16,507 nucleotides of DNA from assembly GCA_018333395.1 (NCBI GenBank), contig JAGXSQ010000074.1, forward strand, positions 1 to 16,507, in the 5' to 3' direction. The notes under the pieces are model-generated. The model was not told where the DNA came from, made no database searches, and worked only from the letters and a program-made list of their open reading frames with translations. Positions 1-8,416 of this stretch are shown piece after piece (the stretch's first letter is position 1; each line of letters begins with the position of its first letter). A program made the translations under genes and the position numbers. The stretch is from Dethiobacter sp. (GTDB lineage Bacteria > Bacillota_D > Dethiobacteria > Dethiobacterales > Dethiobacteraceae).

Positions 1-2321
1 CCGCCGCCGATCACAACCACGCGCCGACCGATACGGACTGGCTTGCCGGTTTTCACATCTCTCAGGAAGCGTAACCCGTAATAGAAACCTTCCAAGTCTT
101 CGATCTCTCCGGGGATACCGACCCGCTGGCTCCTCTGGGCGCCGGCGGCGATAAATACCGCCTCATACCCCTGTTTCCGGAGGGCCTCAATGCTCATTCC
201 CCTATTGACCGGTGTGTTGTATTTAATTTCCACGCCGCGTTTGATGATATAGTCAATCTCTTTTTCAATTACCTCTCTTGGCAGCCTAAATTCGGGTATG
301 GCTACGGAAAGCATGCCGCCGCCAACGGGCAGCGCCTCGAAAACCGTGACCGGATACCCTGCTTTGGCCAAAAAGTAGGCACAGGAAAGGCCGCAGGGGC
401 CAGCCCCCACCACAGCTACCTTTTGCTTGTGGACACGGCGGAAGGGTTGTGGCTCCGGCAGGGTGCCGGCATGCTCGAAATACCAGTCGGCAACGAATCG
501 TTTCAGTGCTCGGATCGACACCGCCTCGTCAAGTTCCCCGCGACGGCACCGGACTTCACAGGGATGATGACAAATCCGTCCGCAAATGCCCGGAAAAGGA
601 TTCCTCTCGCGGATCGTTTCCACCGCTTCCAGGTACTCCCCCTCGGCTATATGGGCAAGATACTTGGGCACATCTATCCCCACCGGGCAAGTGTGCTGGC
701 AGGGGGAAATCATCAGCGCATCACAAACGGCCGCCGGACATCTTTTCTCCCTGATATGGCTTTCATATTCGTCACGGAAATATTGCAGTGTGGTCAGCAC
801 CGGGTTCGGGCAGGTCTGCCCGAGGCCGCAAAGAGAGCCCTCTTTAACCGTTTTGGCGATGCTGAGCAGCGTGTCGATATCGCTATCCCGGCCCTGGCCC
901 TGGGTTATGCGCGTTAAAATCTCCAGCATCTGCTTTGTGCCCAGGCGGCAGGGAGTACATTTGCCACAGGACTCGGACTGGGTAAAGCTCACAAAGTACC
1001 GGGCGATTTCCACCATACAGGTACTCTCATCCATCACCACCAACCCGCCTGAACCCATAATCGAGCCAAGTTTGGCCAGGCTTTCGTACTCCACGGGGGC
1101 ATCCAGGAAGCGCGCCGGTATGCATCCGCCGGACGGCCCGCCTGTCTGCACAGCCTTGAACCGCTTACCGCGCGGAATACCGCCGCCGAGTTCGAAAACG
1201 ATTTTTGAGAGCGGCGTACCCATAGGCACTTCAATCAAACCACTGTTGGTGATTTTGCCGGTCAGGGCGAATACGGCGGTTCCCCTGCTTTTCTCCGTCC
1301 CGATGCCGGCGAACCAGTCGGCGCCCCGGCTGAGCACAGCGGAAACCGAAGCCAGTGTCTTGACATTGTTGATGATGGTCGGTTTTCCGTCTAAACCTGA
1401 TTGGGCCGGAAACGGAGGCCGCGGGCGGGGCATACCGCGCCGGCTTTCAATAGACGCAATGAGCGCTGTTTCCTCGCCACAGACAAACGATCCGGCTCCT
1501 TCTTTGACATGAATAGTAAAATTAAAACCTGAGCCAAGGATTTTCTCTCCTAGATACCCTCTTTCCTCCGCCTGTTCGATGGCGATACGAATTCGTTTGA
1601 CTGCCAGAGGGTATTCGGCGCGCGCATAAATGTATCCCTCGCTCGCCCCGGTAGCATAGCCCGCGATGGACAGTCCTTCGACAACGGCGTGGGGGTCGGC
1701 CTCTAGGATGGAGCGATCCATAAACGCGCCTGGATCCCCTTCATCCGCGTTGCAAATAACGTATTTCTTTTCTCCGGGAGCGTTGCGGCAAAACTCCCAT
1801 TTTTTTGCTGTGGGAAATCCGGCGCCACCCCGCCCGCGCAGGCCCGACTTACTGACCTCCTCAATAACTTCTTCGGGAGTCATTTCCAAAATGGCCTTTT
1901 GCAGGGCCTGATAGCCTCCCATTTCCAGATAGTCCTCTATTTTCTCCGGGTTGATTCGCCCGCACCTGTGGAGAATGACACGTTGCTGTTCCCTGTAAAA
2001 ATTCACCTCGTGATAATGCGGTACCGGTGTCCCGCTGACGGGGTCACGGTAAAACAGCCGCTCAACCGGTTTTCCATCACGGAGATGGGAAATAGCGATT
2101 TCCGAGGCATCTTCGGCCTGGACCCTAGTGTAGAGAACTCCCTCTGGTTCCACAATTACTATGGGGCCCTGCTCGCAGAATCCATGACACCCGGTGTAGT
2201 CCACATCGACCCCGTTCAGCGCCAACCGGGTCACTTCCACGCGCAGAGCTTGACAAACAGCGGCGGAAGCGCTGGACAGACAGCCCGTTCCCTGGCAGAT
2301 AAAAATCTTACGCTTAACCAT
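1..2321 (-). CDS. NuoF-like NADH dehydrogenase subunit fused to a GltD/NfnB-like FAD module (3' end outside window)
   Basis: Flavin/Fe-S subunit that probably moves electrons between NAD(P)H and the Fe-S chain of the neighbouring subunits in the cytoplasm. The frame is open for 773 residues and leaves the window at position 1. Domains in order: a thioredoxin-fold [2Fe-2S] domain (C9, C14 and later Cys in TGCHGFC, about residues 45-49); a NuoF core with the FMN loop GLRGRGGAGFP near 160 and the GEETAL motif; the [4Fe-4S] motif ESCGKCTPCRLG near 447-460 with a fourth Cys near 495; then from about 539 a GltD/dihydropyrimidine-dehydrogenase-type Cys-rich domain (CQHTCPVG, CGRICHHPCEVRC), an FAD Rossmann motif VAVVGAGPCGLSC near 634, and the start of a second dinucleotide fold (VVVIGGG) at the edge. 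The ATG at 2321 overlaps the end of the NuoE gene by 8 bases, with GGGGA upstream. The family resembles NuoF/HydB/HndC; NADH versus NADPH use by the second module cannot be judged because its binding domain is cut off. Confidence 0.9.
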   Translation of the reverse strand, partial: MVKRKIFICQGTGCLSSASAAVCQALRVEVTRLALNGVDVDYTGCHGFCEQGPIVIVEPEGVLYTRVQAEDASEIAISHLRDGKPVERLFYRDPVSGTPVPHYHEVNFYREQQRVILHRCGRINPEKIEDYLEMGGYQALQKAILEMTPEEVIEEVSKSGLRGRGGAGFPTAKKWEFCRNAPGEKKYVICNADEGDPGAFMDRSILEADPHAVVEGLSIAGYATGASEGYIYARAEYPLAVKRIRIAIEQAEERGYLGEKILGSGFNFTIHVKEGAGSFVCGEETALIASIESRRGMPRPRPPFPAQSGLDGKPTIINNVKTLASVSAVLSRGADWFAGIGTEKSRGTAVFALTGKITNSGLIEVPMGTPLSKIVFELGGGIPRGKRFKAVQTGGPSGGCIPARFLDAPVEYESLAKLGSIMGSGGLVVMDESTCMVEIARYFVSFTQSESCGKCTPCRLGTKQMLEILTRITQGQGRDSDIDTLLSIAKTVKEGSLCGLGQTCPNPVLTTLQYFRDEYESHIREKRCPAAVCDALMISPCQHTCPVGIDVPKYLAHIAEGEYLEAVETIRERNPFPGICGRICHHPCEVRCRRGELDEAVSIRALKRFVADWYFEHAGTLPEPQPFRRVHKQKVAVVGAGPCGLSCAYFLAKAGYPVTVFEALPVGGGMLSVAIPEFRLPREVIEKEIDYIIKRGVEIKYNTPVNRGMSIEALRKQGYEAVFIAAGAQRSQRVGIPGEIEDLEGFYYGLRFLRDVKTGKPVRIGRRVVVIGG

Positions 2322-2808
2322 CGTGGCCATCCCCGTCCTTATTAAACAGTTGCCTCACCTTTTTGGGATTCATGTTGCCGTGTACCTGATGGCCGACAAC
2401 CATGGTGGGTGCAAGAGCACAGACGCCGATACAGGCCACCGTTTCCAGCGTGTACTCAAAGTCCTCGGTGGTTTCATCCTCTTCAATGCCAAGCTGCTGC
2501 CTAACCAGCTTGAGTATGGTCTTGCCCCCACGAACATGGCAGGCCGTACCCCGGCACACCCTGACCACATTCCTGCCACGGGGTTCTGTGTAAAGTTGGG
2601 AGTAAAAGGAAATAACCCCCTGCACCTCACTGGGGAATAGGCCCAACTCAGCGGCAATCAGCGGTATAGATTCCGGCGGGATATACCCGCACTCCTCTTG
2701 GATCTTTTGCAACAGTGGAATTAACGACCATTTTTTTTCACTATATTCGCTGATAATCTCACGGACTTCAGCCATATCAATCAGCGGAGAGTTGTTTATG
2801 TTATCCAT
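2314..2808 (-). CDS. NuoE-like [2Fe-2S] thioredoxin-fold subunit
   Basis: Small electron-transfer subunit of 164 residues, the usual length for NuoE/HndA/HydC. The N-terminal half is the helical domain (EECGYIPPESIPLIAAELG, then VQGVISFYSQ). The C-terminal half carries the four [2Fe-2S] ligands in the standard C-x4-C ... C-x3-C arrangement (CRGTAC and CIGVC). It would pass electrons from the flavin of the NuoF-like partner to the rest of the complex. The ATG at 2808 overlaps the stop of the large-subunit gene by 8 bases, and its own stop overlaps the next start by 8 bases, so the three genes are translationally coupled. In complex I the order is usually nuoE, F, G; here the large subunit comes first, as in stand-alone soluble complexes. 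Family is sure; the exact complex is inferred. Confidence 0.93.
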   Translation of the reverse strand: MDNINNSPLIDMAEVREIISEYSEKKWSLIPLLQKIQEECGYIPPESIPLIAAELGLFPSEVQGVISFYSQLYTEPRGRNVVRVCRGTACHVRGGKTILKLVRQQLGIEEDETTEDFEYTLETVACIGVCALAPTMVVGHQVHGNMNPKKVRQLFNKDGDGHDG

Positions 2809-5464
2809 GTTGCTCGTTCCTTTCTATCCTTACGTTGCATGTATTCAGCGAGGACCTAGTGCTTCCCGAGGCTTTTTCCAGGCTGAATAGCCTGTTTGCG
2901 CCCGGGAAAGAAGCCGGCAGTGATACCGTGCCCTCAGGGAGGTTTCCGTCGATCTTTACCACGGCGGCCAGTTCAGCCACGGGGGAGACAATCCTGACTC
3001 GATCGGAGGTAGCCACACTGAGCCTTTCCGTGTCAGATGGGCTAATAGCCAAGAACGCTTCCGCAGCGTGGCGATTCAGCCGCGAAGCTCCCGCCGTTCT
3101 TGCCCCGCTGCCAAAATGGAATAAAGAGGGCTCCAAGACCAGCGTGTACGGATAACCGTCAGGCTCCGCTTCCAAGTCAAGCCCGACAGCAGAGAAGCGG
3201 GCAAATCCGCTCAAGTGCTGCCAGCTACTCTCGCGCCGTTGCTCCCAAAAACACCAATCGTCATCGAACCTTCCGTCCTCGTAGCAATAGCCTTCATACA
3301 AAGGAACAAACTCCTCAATCTCCTCTATCACCTGTTCCAGAGTGGAAAATGGCAGCGGATCCCCCATCTTTTCTGAAAGCTTGAGGATAATCTGCCAATC
3401 GGGGAGGCTTTCCCCCACCGGGTCCACCGCCTGCCGTACCCGCCCGATCCTGCCCTCGAAGTTGGTGAACGTCCCGCTCTTTTCGGCGAAGCTGGCTGCG
3501 GGCAGGACAACATGGGCCATTTTGGCCGTCTCCGTGAGGAATATATCCTGAACAACGAGAAAATCAAGTGCGGATAAAGCATCTCTGACGAGATCCGCCT
3601 GCGCCCAACCGACAACCGGGTTCTCCCCCACCACGTACATGCCCCTGATTTTTCCGTCTTTCGCATTCCAGAACATTTCCGTTGCGGTCATTCCCGGCTT
3701 GCTCGGCAGGGAGACCTGCCATCGTTTCTCGAACCTCCTCCTGGTCTGGTAGCCGGCCAAGCGCTGATAACCGGGGAAGAAATCGGGGATCGCCCCCATA
3801 TCGCAAGCGCCCTGCCCATTGTTTTCTTTTTGCAAAGCATAAATTCCACAGCCTCTGCACCAGACATTGCCCGTTAGTAGCGCCAGGTTCGCCAGTGCCT
3901 TTATACTGTCCGAACCTCTGGCCTGTTTGGTAATCCCCGTTCCGTAAACAACAGAAGATCTAGCAGCCCTGGCATAAAGGCGCGCGGCCTCCCGAATCTG
4001 TTCCCGAGGCACACCCGTCATTTTTTCGGCATATTCAGGCGTGTATTTTTCTAGCGCCCTCGGCAGCAACTCATAATTAGCAGTTTTTCTGGCTACAAAT
4101 TCGGCGTCCAGCAACCCTTCTCCGATAATGACACCGGCCAGCGCATTAAGCAAGATCACATCAGTGCCGAATTTAGGGCGCAGCCACACATGGGCGAATT
4201 CTGTCAATTTGGTTCTCCTAGGATCTATAACGATCAATTTGGCGCTTTTAAATTTAACCGCCCTTTTAATAGCGTAAGAGGCCTGTGGTGCGGACACATC
4301 GGCATCAGTGCCAATAGCAATAATCACGTCTGATTGTTCCAGAGCACCTAAGTGATTAGTTGTGCCCATTAAGCCCACCGATCCGCCCAGTCCCTCCCTG
4401 GTAGCGGCATTATACAGGCTGGCGCTGTTGTCAATGCTGTTGGTTCCCAGCACCTTGCGCGTGAACATCTGCAGAAGATAATTCTCTTCATTCGTGCATT
4501 TAGACGAGCCCAATACGGCCAAGCTATCATGTCCGTAAGTCCCTCTGACACGCTGCAACCCCGAAGCCACAGCCGCCAGTGCTACATCCCACGGCACTTC
4601 TCTGAATCCATCACCGTCCCTGACCAGGGGCTTGGTCAGCCTTCCCGCACTGTGAATGAAGTCGAGCCCGTAACTCCCCCGCACGCAAAGAGCACCACGG
4701 TCAGATCCCTCGTTCTTCCCCGGCGTGGCGCGCACCACCCTGTTGTCTCTGATCTCCAGGCGAACGCTGCAGCCGCAGCCGCAAAAAGGACAGGTCGTCG
4801 TAACGGCGGTTCTTGTTGTGCCTTGGTAGATACTCTCTCTTTCCATAAGTGCGCCTGTAGGACAGACGGCCACGCAGGTGCCGCAGAAAGTGCAAGCCGT
4901 TTTCTCCAGCGACTCCTCACCGAACGTAGCCGGCTGGGCTTTAAATCCTCTGTGGAAGTAATCGACTACGCCTTCGACAACGAGTTCCTGGCAGGCTCTG
5001 ATACACTTGGCACACAGAATACACTTGCTTAAATCCCTGCTGATATAGGGGTTGACTTCCTTGATTAAAGCCGGTTGAGGGATTCTTTCCAGTTCTGTAT
5101 GACCTACCCCCAGGTCTGCGGCAATTTGCCGTAGACGGCAACGGTTCCCTTTGTCACAGACAACGCAGGAGTCGGGATGACTGGCCAGCAGCAGCTTCAC
5201 AATCATCTTGCGATGCGCTATGACTCTCGGCGAACCCGTATTAATCTCCATTCCAGGAAAAATAGGCGTCACACAAGACGCCAGCAAAGCTCCGGTCTTC
5301 TCATTCTCTACCATGCAAAGACGACATGCGCCCACTGGCGTAAGATGGGCATCGTGACAGAGGGTGGGTATATCAACCCCCGCCTCTTGCGCCAGATCCA
5401 GAACAGTCATTCCCTCGTGACCGCTTACCACCCGCTTATTCAGAGTGATCGTCACCTGTTGCAA
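2801..5464 (-). CDS. NuoG/formate dehydrogenase alpha-like molybdopterin-family subunit with a substituted active site
   Basis: Large subunit of 887 residues. N-terminal Fe-S region: [2Fe-2S] ligands C36, C47, C50, C64; a His-Cys3 [4Fe-4S] site at H96, C100, C103, C109; two ferredoxin-type clusters at C148-C158 and C191-C201. A molybdopterin-oxidoreductase body follows, with its own [4Fe-4S] site (C225, C228, C232, C260), the IVIDPRRTK loop, NLALLTGN and GACDMGAIPDFFPGYQ, and a C-terminal dinucleotide-binding domain. Ungapped comparison with E. coli FdhH (recalled) puts Tyr351 at Sec140, Asn352 at His141, Gln545 at Arg333 and Arg262 at Lys44, so formate oxidation is unlikely. Tyr351 is a plain TAT codon (4412-4414), not a selenocysteine TGA. 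The start is TTG at 5464, preceded by AAGGGGGA at proper spacing. It overlaps the NuoE gene by 8 bases. Automatic annotation would call this formate dehydrogenase; I would call it an FDH-like electron-transfer scaffold. Whether it still binds Mo/W-pterin is open. Confidence 0.9.
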   Translation of the reverse strand: MQQVTITLNKRVVSGHEGMTVLDLAQEAGVDIPTLCHDAHLTPVGACRLCMVENEKTGALLASCVTPIFPGMEINTGSPRVIAHRKMIVKLLLASHPDSCVVCDKGNRCRLRQIAADLGVGHTELERIPQPALIKEVNPYISRDLSKCILCAKCIRACQELVVEGVVDYFHRGFKAQPATFGEESLEKTACTFCGTCVAVCPTGALMERESIYQGTTRTAVTTTCPFCGCGCSVRLEIRDNRVVRATPGKNEGSDRGALCVRGSYGLDFIHSAGRLTKPLVRDGDGFREVPWDVALAAVASGLQRVRGTYGHDSLAVLGSSKCTNEENYLLQMFTRKVLGTNSIDNSASLYNAATREGLGGSVGLMGTTNHLGALEQSDVIIAIGTDADVSAPQASYAIKRAVKFKSAKLIVIDPRRTKLTEFAHVWLRPKFGTDVILLNALAGVIIGEGLLDAEFVARKTANYELLPRALEKYTPEYAEKMTGVPREQIREAARLYARAARSSVVYGTGITKQARGSDSIKALANLALLTGNVWCRGCGIYALQKENNGQGACDMGAIPDFFPGYQRLAGYQTRRRFEKRWQVSLPSKPGMTATEMFWNAKDGKIRGMYVVGENPVVGWAQADLVRDALSALDFLVVQDIFLTETAKMAHVVLPAASFAEKSGTFTNFEGRIGRVRQAVDPVGESLPDWQIILKLSEKMGDPLPFSTLEQVIEEIEEFVPLYEGYCYEDGRFDDDWCFWEQRRESSWQHLSGFARFSAVGLDLEAEPDGYPYTLVLEPSLFHFGSGARTAGASRLNRHAAEAFLAISPSDTERLSVATSDRVRIVSPVAELAAVVKIDGNLPEGTVSLPASFPGANRLFSLEKASGSTRSSLNTCNVRIERNEQHG

Positions 5465-5504
5465 AGATTATCCCCCTTCCAATCGTTCGGTAAAATGCAG
5501 GTGG

Positions 5505-6299
5505 TCAGCAGAGGCACGCTGCCATTTTAGTCATGCGCTCTCCGCGGCTGACAGCCCGGATCGCCGCCAACAGCTGAGAACTTACGCTTTTCTTGGGGAT
5601 AAACCAGAAAGCTCCCGCTTCCCAGCTAGCCTGGACATTCCCCTCGTCATCGTACTGACTCAGCATCAGCACTCTGACCCCCTCCTTGCATTCCCGGTAA
5701 ATCTCCTTGGTCGCCTCAAGGCCGTTCATCACCGGCATAACAATATCCATCAGCACCACATCGGGCTGCAGCCGAAGAGTTTTATCCACAGCGTCTCTTC
5801 CGTCAACGGCTTCGCCAACAATGCTGATATCCTTCTGCAGGTTCAGCAGGGCGCTGATCCCTTCCCGGACCACAGCATGATCGTCTGCCACCAAAACTTT
5901 TATTTTCTGCGTTTTCGCGTCCATAATTTTATCGACGAACTGCAGCAAAGCAGACGTCTCGATCGGCCGGCGGAAATAGTCCTCCGCCTCCATCTGCAGG
6001 CCCTCATCTCTCCTCCAACCCATGGTCAGCTCTTTTTCGGGCGGCGCATCAACCACGATGTGGGGAATGTCACGAAACTTGGGAATATTCTTGAACCACT
6101 TGTGGAGCAAAAAGGCGTCCCCCCGCGGCTTGATGCTCCCAAGGACAACCAAGCCCGGCTTGTTGTCCATGGCCTCCTTCTCAGCCTGAATCCTGTCTCT
6201 GGCAAACAAGACCTCATACTTGGCTTTTAGTCCAGCAGCCAACCCTTGAGTAAAATCAGCATCTCCGTCCACAATCAGAACAACCGGTCTTTTTTCCAT
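5505..6299 (-). CDS. Double receiver protein: degenerate receiver fused to intact NarL-type receiver, no output domain
   Basis: 264-residue signalling protein. Residues 1-125 look like a receiver (VVLIVDGDADF at the start), but the phospho-acceptor position reads LGSIKP with no Asp, and the conserved Lys is Arg (FRRP), so this half probably cannot be phosphorylated. Residues 132-250 form a complete receiver: D139/D140, phospho-acceptor D185 (LMDIVMP), S214, K236, closest to the NarL/FixJ class. Unlike those proteins it stops right after the receiver (SRGERMTKMAACLC) with no helix-turn-helix. ATG at 6299 has GGGGAG upstream. Its stop lies 40 bases before the TTG of the large-subunit gene, so it is probably cotranscribed with the redox complex. 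It may be a phosphate sink, an adaptor, or a direct modulator of the neighbouring kinase or enzyme. Function inferred only. Confidence 0.88.
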   Translation of the reverse strand: MEKRPVVLIVDGDADFTQGLAAGLKAKYEVLFARDRIQAEKEAMDNKPGLVVLGSIKPRGDAFLLHKWFKNIPKFRDIPHIVVDAPPEKELTMGWRRDEGLQMEAEDYFRRPIETSALLQFVDKIMDAKTQKIKVLVADDHAVVREGISALLNLQKDISIVGEAVDGRDAVDKTLRLQPDVVLMDIVMPVMNGLEATKEIYRECKEGVRVLMLSQYDDEGNVQASWEAGAFWFIPKKSVSSQLLAAIRAVSRGERMTKMAACLC

Positions 6300-6341
6300 T
6301 TTCAGCTCCCCTTCCTCCGGCGCAATTCCCGCCTGCCGGTA

Positions 6342-6371
6342 ATTATCTTTATTGTAAGAATATTAAGACAA
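6342..6371 (-). promoter_or_regulatory. Candidate sigma-A promoter upstream of the double-receiver gene
   Basis: On the minus strand TTGTCT (6371-6366) is followed after 18 bases by GATAAT (6347-6342), 42 bases before the ATG at 6299. It lies in the 173-base gap (6300-6472) between the response regulator and the double-receiver gene, the only sizeable gap in this minus-strand block. It would let the redox genes be transcribed separately from the kinase/regulator pair. Judged by eye only. Confidence 0.4.
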
Positions 6372-6472
6372 TTCGGCCAGAGCTATTCCCCTCATCCGGA
6401 GGGAGGATTTCCCCTTAACTTTTCCCGTCTCTTCAGCCCTGTATTTTCAAACTTTTCCTCTCCACATCCCGG

Positions 6473-7126
6473 CTAAATAGTGATAATGCCTTTGCGTACG
6501 GCATACTTAACCAGCTCGACCCGGTTGTGCAGATCCAATTTCCCCATCAGGCGCGTCTTGTGCCCCTCCACAGTTTTGGGGCTGATCACCAGCATTTCAG
6601 CGATTTCCGGTGTTGTATACCCCTCAGCCAGCAGCCTTAAAATTTCTCTTTCCCTGTCCGTCAATTGCTCATAGGGGTCAAGGCTTCTCCTCCCGACCGC
6701 CTCCCGCTGAAAATCATCCACAAGAAATTTTGCTACAGTCGGGGACAAAAAAGAATCACCACGGCTAACCGCACGGACGCCCGTGACCAGATCCGCGGAA
6801 GCCACTGTTTTGCTGATAAAGCCACGCGCTCCCGCCTCAATAATCTGAAAGACATATTCTCGGTCGTCATACTGTGTCAGCGCCAGAATTTTCGTCTCCG
6901 GAAATTCTCTGGCCAACCGCCGCGTTGCCTCCAGACCGTCCATCACAGGCATGGCGATATCCATGAGTACCACGTCGGGCTTGATCTTCCTGACCATCTC
7001 CAGCGCCTCCACGCCATTGGAGGCCTCGCCCACCACGTCCATTTCCGGCGAAAGACCGAGCAGGGCGCAGATCCCCTCACGGACAATGGTATGGTCATCA
7101 ACGACTAAAACTCTAATCTTCCGCAT
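6473..7126 (-). CDS. NarL/FixJ-family response regulator
   Basis: 217-residue DNA-binding response regulator. The receiver has D10/D11, phospho-acceptor D56 (LMDIAMP), T84 and K106, all intact. From about residue 150 it has a LuxR/NarL-type helix-turn-helix (LTDREREILRLLAEGYTTPE, then PKTVEGHKTRLMGKL). I chose the ATG at 7126 rather than the in-frame ATG at 7165: GAGGG lies 7 bases upstream, the protein then begins directly with the receiver strand (MRKIRVLVVDD), and the start falls 10 bases after the kinase stop. The upstream start would overlap the kinase gene and add an unstructured tail. It is the obvious partner of the adjacent kinase. Likely targets are its own operon or the redox operon downstream, which is inference. 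Confidence 0.95.
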   Translation of the reverse strand: MRKIRVLVVDDHTIVREGICALLGLSPEMDVVGEASNGVEALEMVRKIKPDVVLMDIAMPVMDGLEATRRLAREFPETKILALTQYDDREYVFQIIEAGARGFISKTVASADLVTGVRAVSRGDSFLSPTVAKFLVDDFQREAVGRRSLDPYEQLTDREREILRLLAEGYTTPEIAEMLVISPKTVEGHKTRLMGKLDLHNRVELVKYAVRKGIITI

Positions 7127-7136
7127 ACAGTGTCCC

Positions 7137-8414
7137 TCACTTTCTGCTTGCCCATCGTTCACCAAGCGGGACTACGGCTGTCACAGTAGTCCCTTTCCCC
7201 GGTTCTGACTGCACCGTGCTTGTCGCACCAATCAGATCCATTCTTTCCCGCATATTAAACAGCCCGTAGCCCCGTCCCCTGTCGCCTACATCAGAAACCT
7301 GAGCTGGATGGAAGCCTTTGCCGTCGTCGCTGACCTGCAAAACCAGTTTTCCGTCTTCATACCTAAGTGAGAGGGTCACATTTTTTGCCTGGGCATGCTG
7401 GATAATATTCCCTACAGCTCCTTGAACCCAGCGGAAAAGGGTCAGCTCTTCCTCCGGCTGCAGGATTTTTTTTAACTCGTCCAGTTCAAAATTTATCCGG
7501 AGGCCAAGGGGCGTCAGACTCGTTTCCGCATACTGCCGGATGGCAGGAACAAGCCCTAAGATATCCAGAAGCGCTGGCCGCAGATCAGCGATCAACCGGC
7601 TGACTTCGATATTCACACCCACTGTAGCTGCGTGCGTCTTCTTTAACATGGTCTTAAACTGCTCATTATCGAGCCCAATCATTTCAGCAAGCTCAATCAA
7701 CGCCTGCAGGTTTAGGGCTAGGCCGGCCAGTGTCTGGCTCGTTTCGTCATGAAGCTCCCTGGCAATTCTTTTCCTTTCTGCCTCCTGAGCTAGGATAACT
7801 TGCCGCGCCAGCTGTCGGTACCTCTCGCGGCCCTTTTTCAATTGCTCGTAGAGCTTGGCACGCTCAATAGCGATGCCAAGCTGGTCGCCGATGGAGTGCA
7901 AAAGGTAGATGTCCGCTTCCGCAAAGTGACGTTCAGTCCGGCTTCCACAGTTCATCACTCCGAGCACCCGTTCTTTTGCCTGGAGCGGCACGCTGATAAA
8001 AGCTTTCAGTCCCTCTGTGCTGATCAGGTGAGGCCTTATCGCGCTGAGCTCCACCGAAATATCGTCCAAAAGGACTGCCTTCCCGCTCTCTGCAACTCTG
8101 CCGGCGACCCCCTCCCCAAGCTTGACACACATATGCTCTGCATAGTTGTCAGACAGCCCCCGGTAGACATGATAGTAAAGCATATCCGTCTCTTCGTCCA
8201 ACAGCATAATCCCGCCGACCGCCCCATTCATAAATTCCAGCGTGGTATCCAGCCCGATGCGGAGAATTGCCTCTAGGTTGGACAGCCCGCTGATGGCTGC
8301 CGACACGCGGCTTAAAACAGCCAGCGGGCAGGCTCTGTCTTCGTTCCCTTTTCTCAAGCCCTCTCTCAGACAATAATAGTTCAACAGGTCAGTTGACGCG
8401 TCACTGTTTTCCAT
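7137..8414 (-). CDS. GAF-domain sensor histidine kinase of the NarX/DegS (HisKA_3) class
   Basis: 425 residues, no membrane segment, so cytoplasmic. A GAF domain covers about residues 35-190 (LGEGVAGRVAESGKAVLLDD, VPLQAKERVLGVMN). A short coiled linker leads to the HisKA_3 dimerisation helix with phospho-acceptor H222 (RIARELHDETSQTLAG). The HATPase_c domain has N336 in the N box, DDGKGF (363-368) and RGYGLFNMRERM (381-392). The N box reads QGAVGN where most relatives have QEA.xN, so a usually conserved Glu is Gly, though the Mg-binding Asn is kept. The GAF ligand cannot be read from sequence; redox, a small molecule or a metabolite are possible. ATG at 8414 with GGAGGT 6 bases upstream. The response regulator follows after 10 bases, forming a classic pair. 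Confidence 0.95.
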   Translation of the reverse strand: MENSDASTDLLNYYCLREGLRKGNEDRACPLAVLSRVSAAISGLSNLEAILRIGLDTTLEFMNGAVGGIMLLDEETDMLYYHVYRGLSDNYAEHMCVKLGEGVAGRVAESGKAVLLDDISVELSAIRPHLISTEGLKAFISVPLQAKERVLGVMNCGSRTERHFAEADIYLLHSIGDQLGIAIERAKLYEQLKKGRERYRQLARQVILAQEAERKRIARELHDETSQTLAGLALNLQALIELAEMIGLDNEQFKTMLKKTHAATVGVNIEVSRLIADLRPALLDILGLVPAIRQYAETSLTPLGLRINFELDELKKILQPEEELTLFRWVQGAVGNIIQHAQAKNVTLSLRYEDGKLVLQVSDDGKGFHPAQVSDVGDRGRGYGLFNMRERMDLIGATSTVQSEPGKGTTVTAVVPLGERWASRK

Positions 8415-8416
8415 CC

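Noticed and set aside
586..1512. 308-codon plus-strand frame
   Set aside because: Antisense to the NuoF-like gene, which has clear conserved motifs; the plus-strand product is Pro/Ser/Arg-rich and has no recognisable domain.
4412..4414. Possible selenocysteine (TGA) at the formate dehydrogenase active site
   Set aside because: The codon at the aligned site is TAT (Tyr) and the frame runs through without internal stop, so no Sec is encoded here.
2801..5464. Annotation as a functional formate dehydrogenase
   Set aside because: The Sec/Cys, His, Arg and Lys positions are all substituted; only the fold and Fe-S ligands support the name.
6393..6412. Terminator after the response regulator gene
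   Set aside because: A 5-bp stem can be drawn (minus-strand CCCTC/GAGGG), but no T-run follows; too weak to call.
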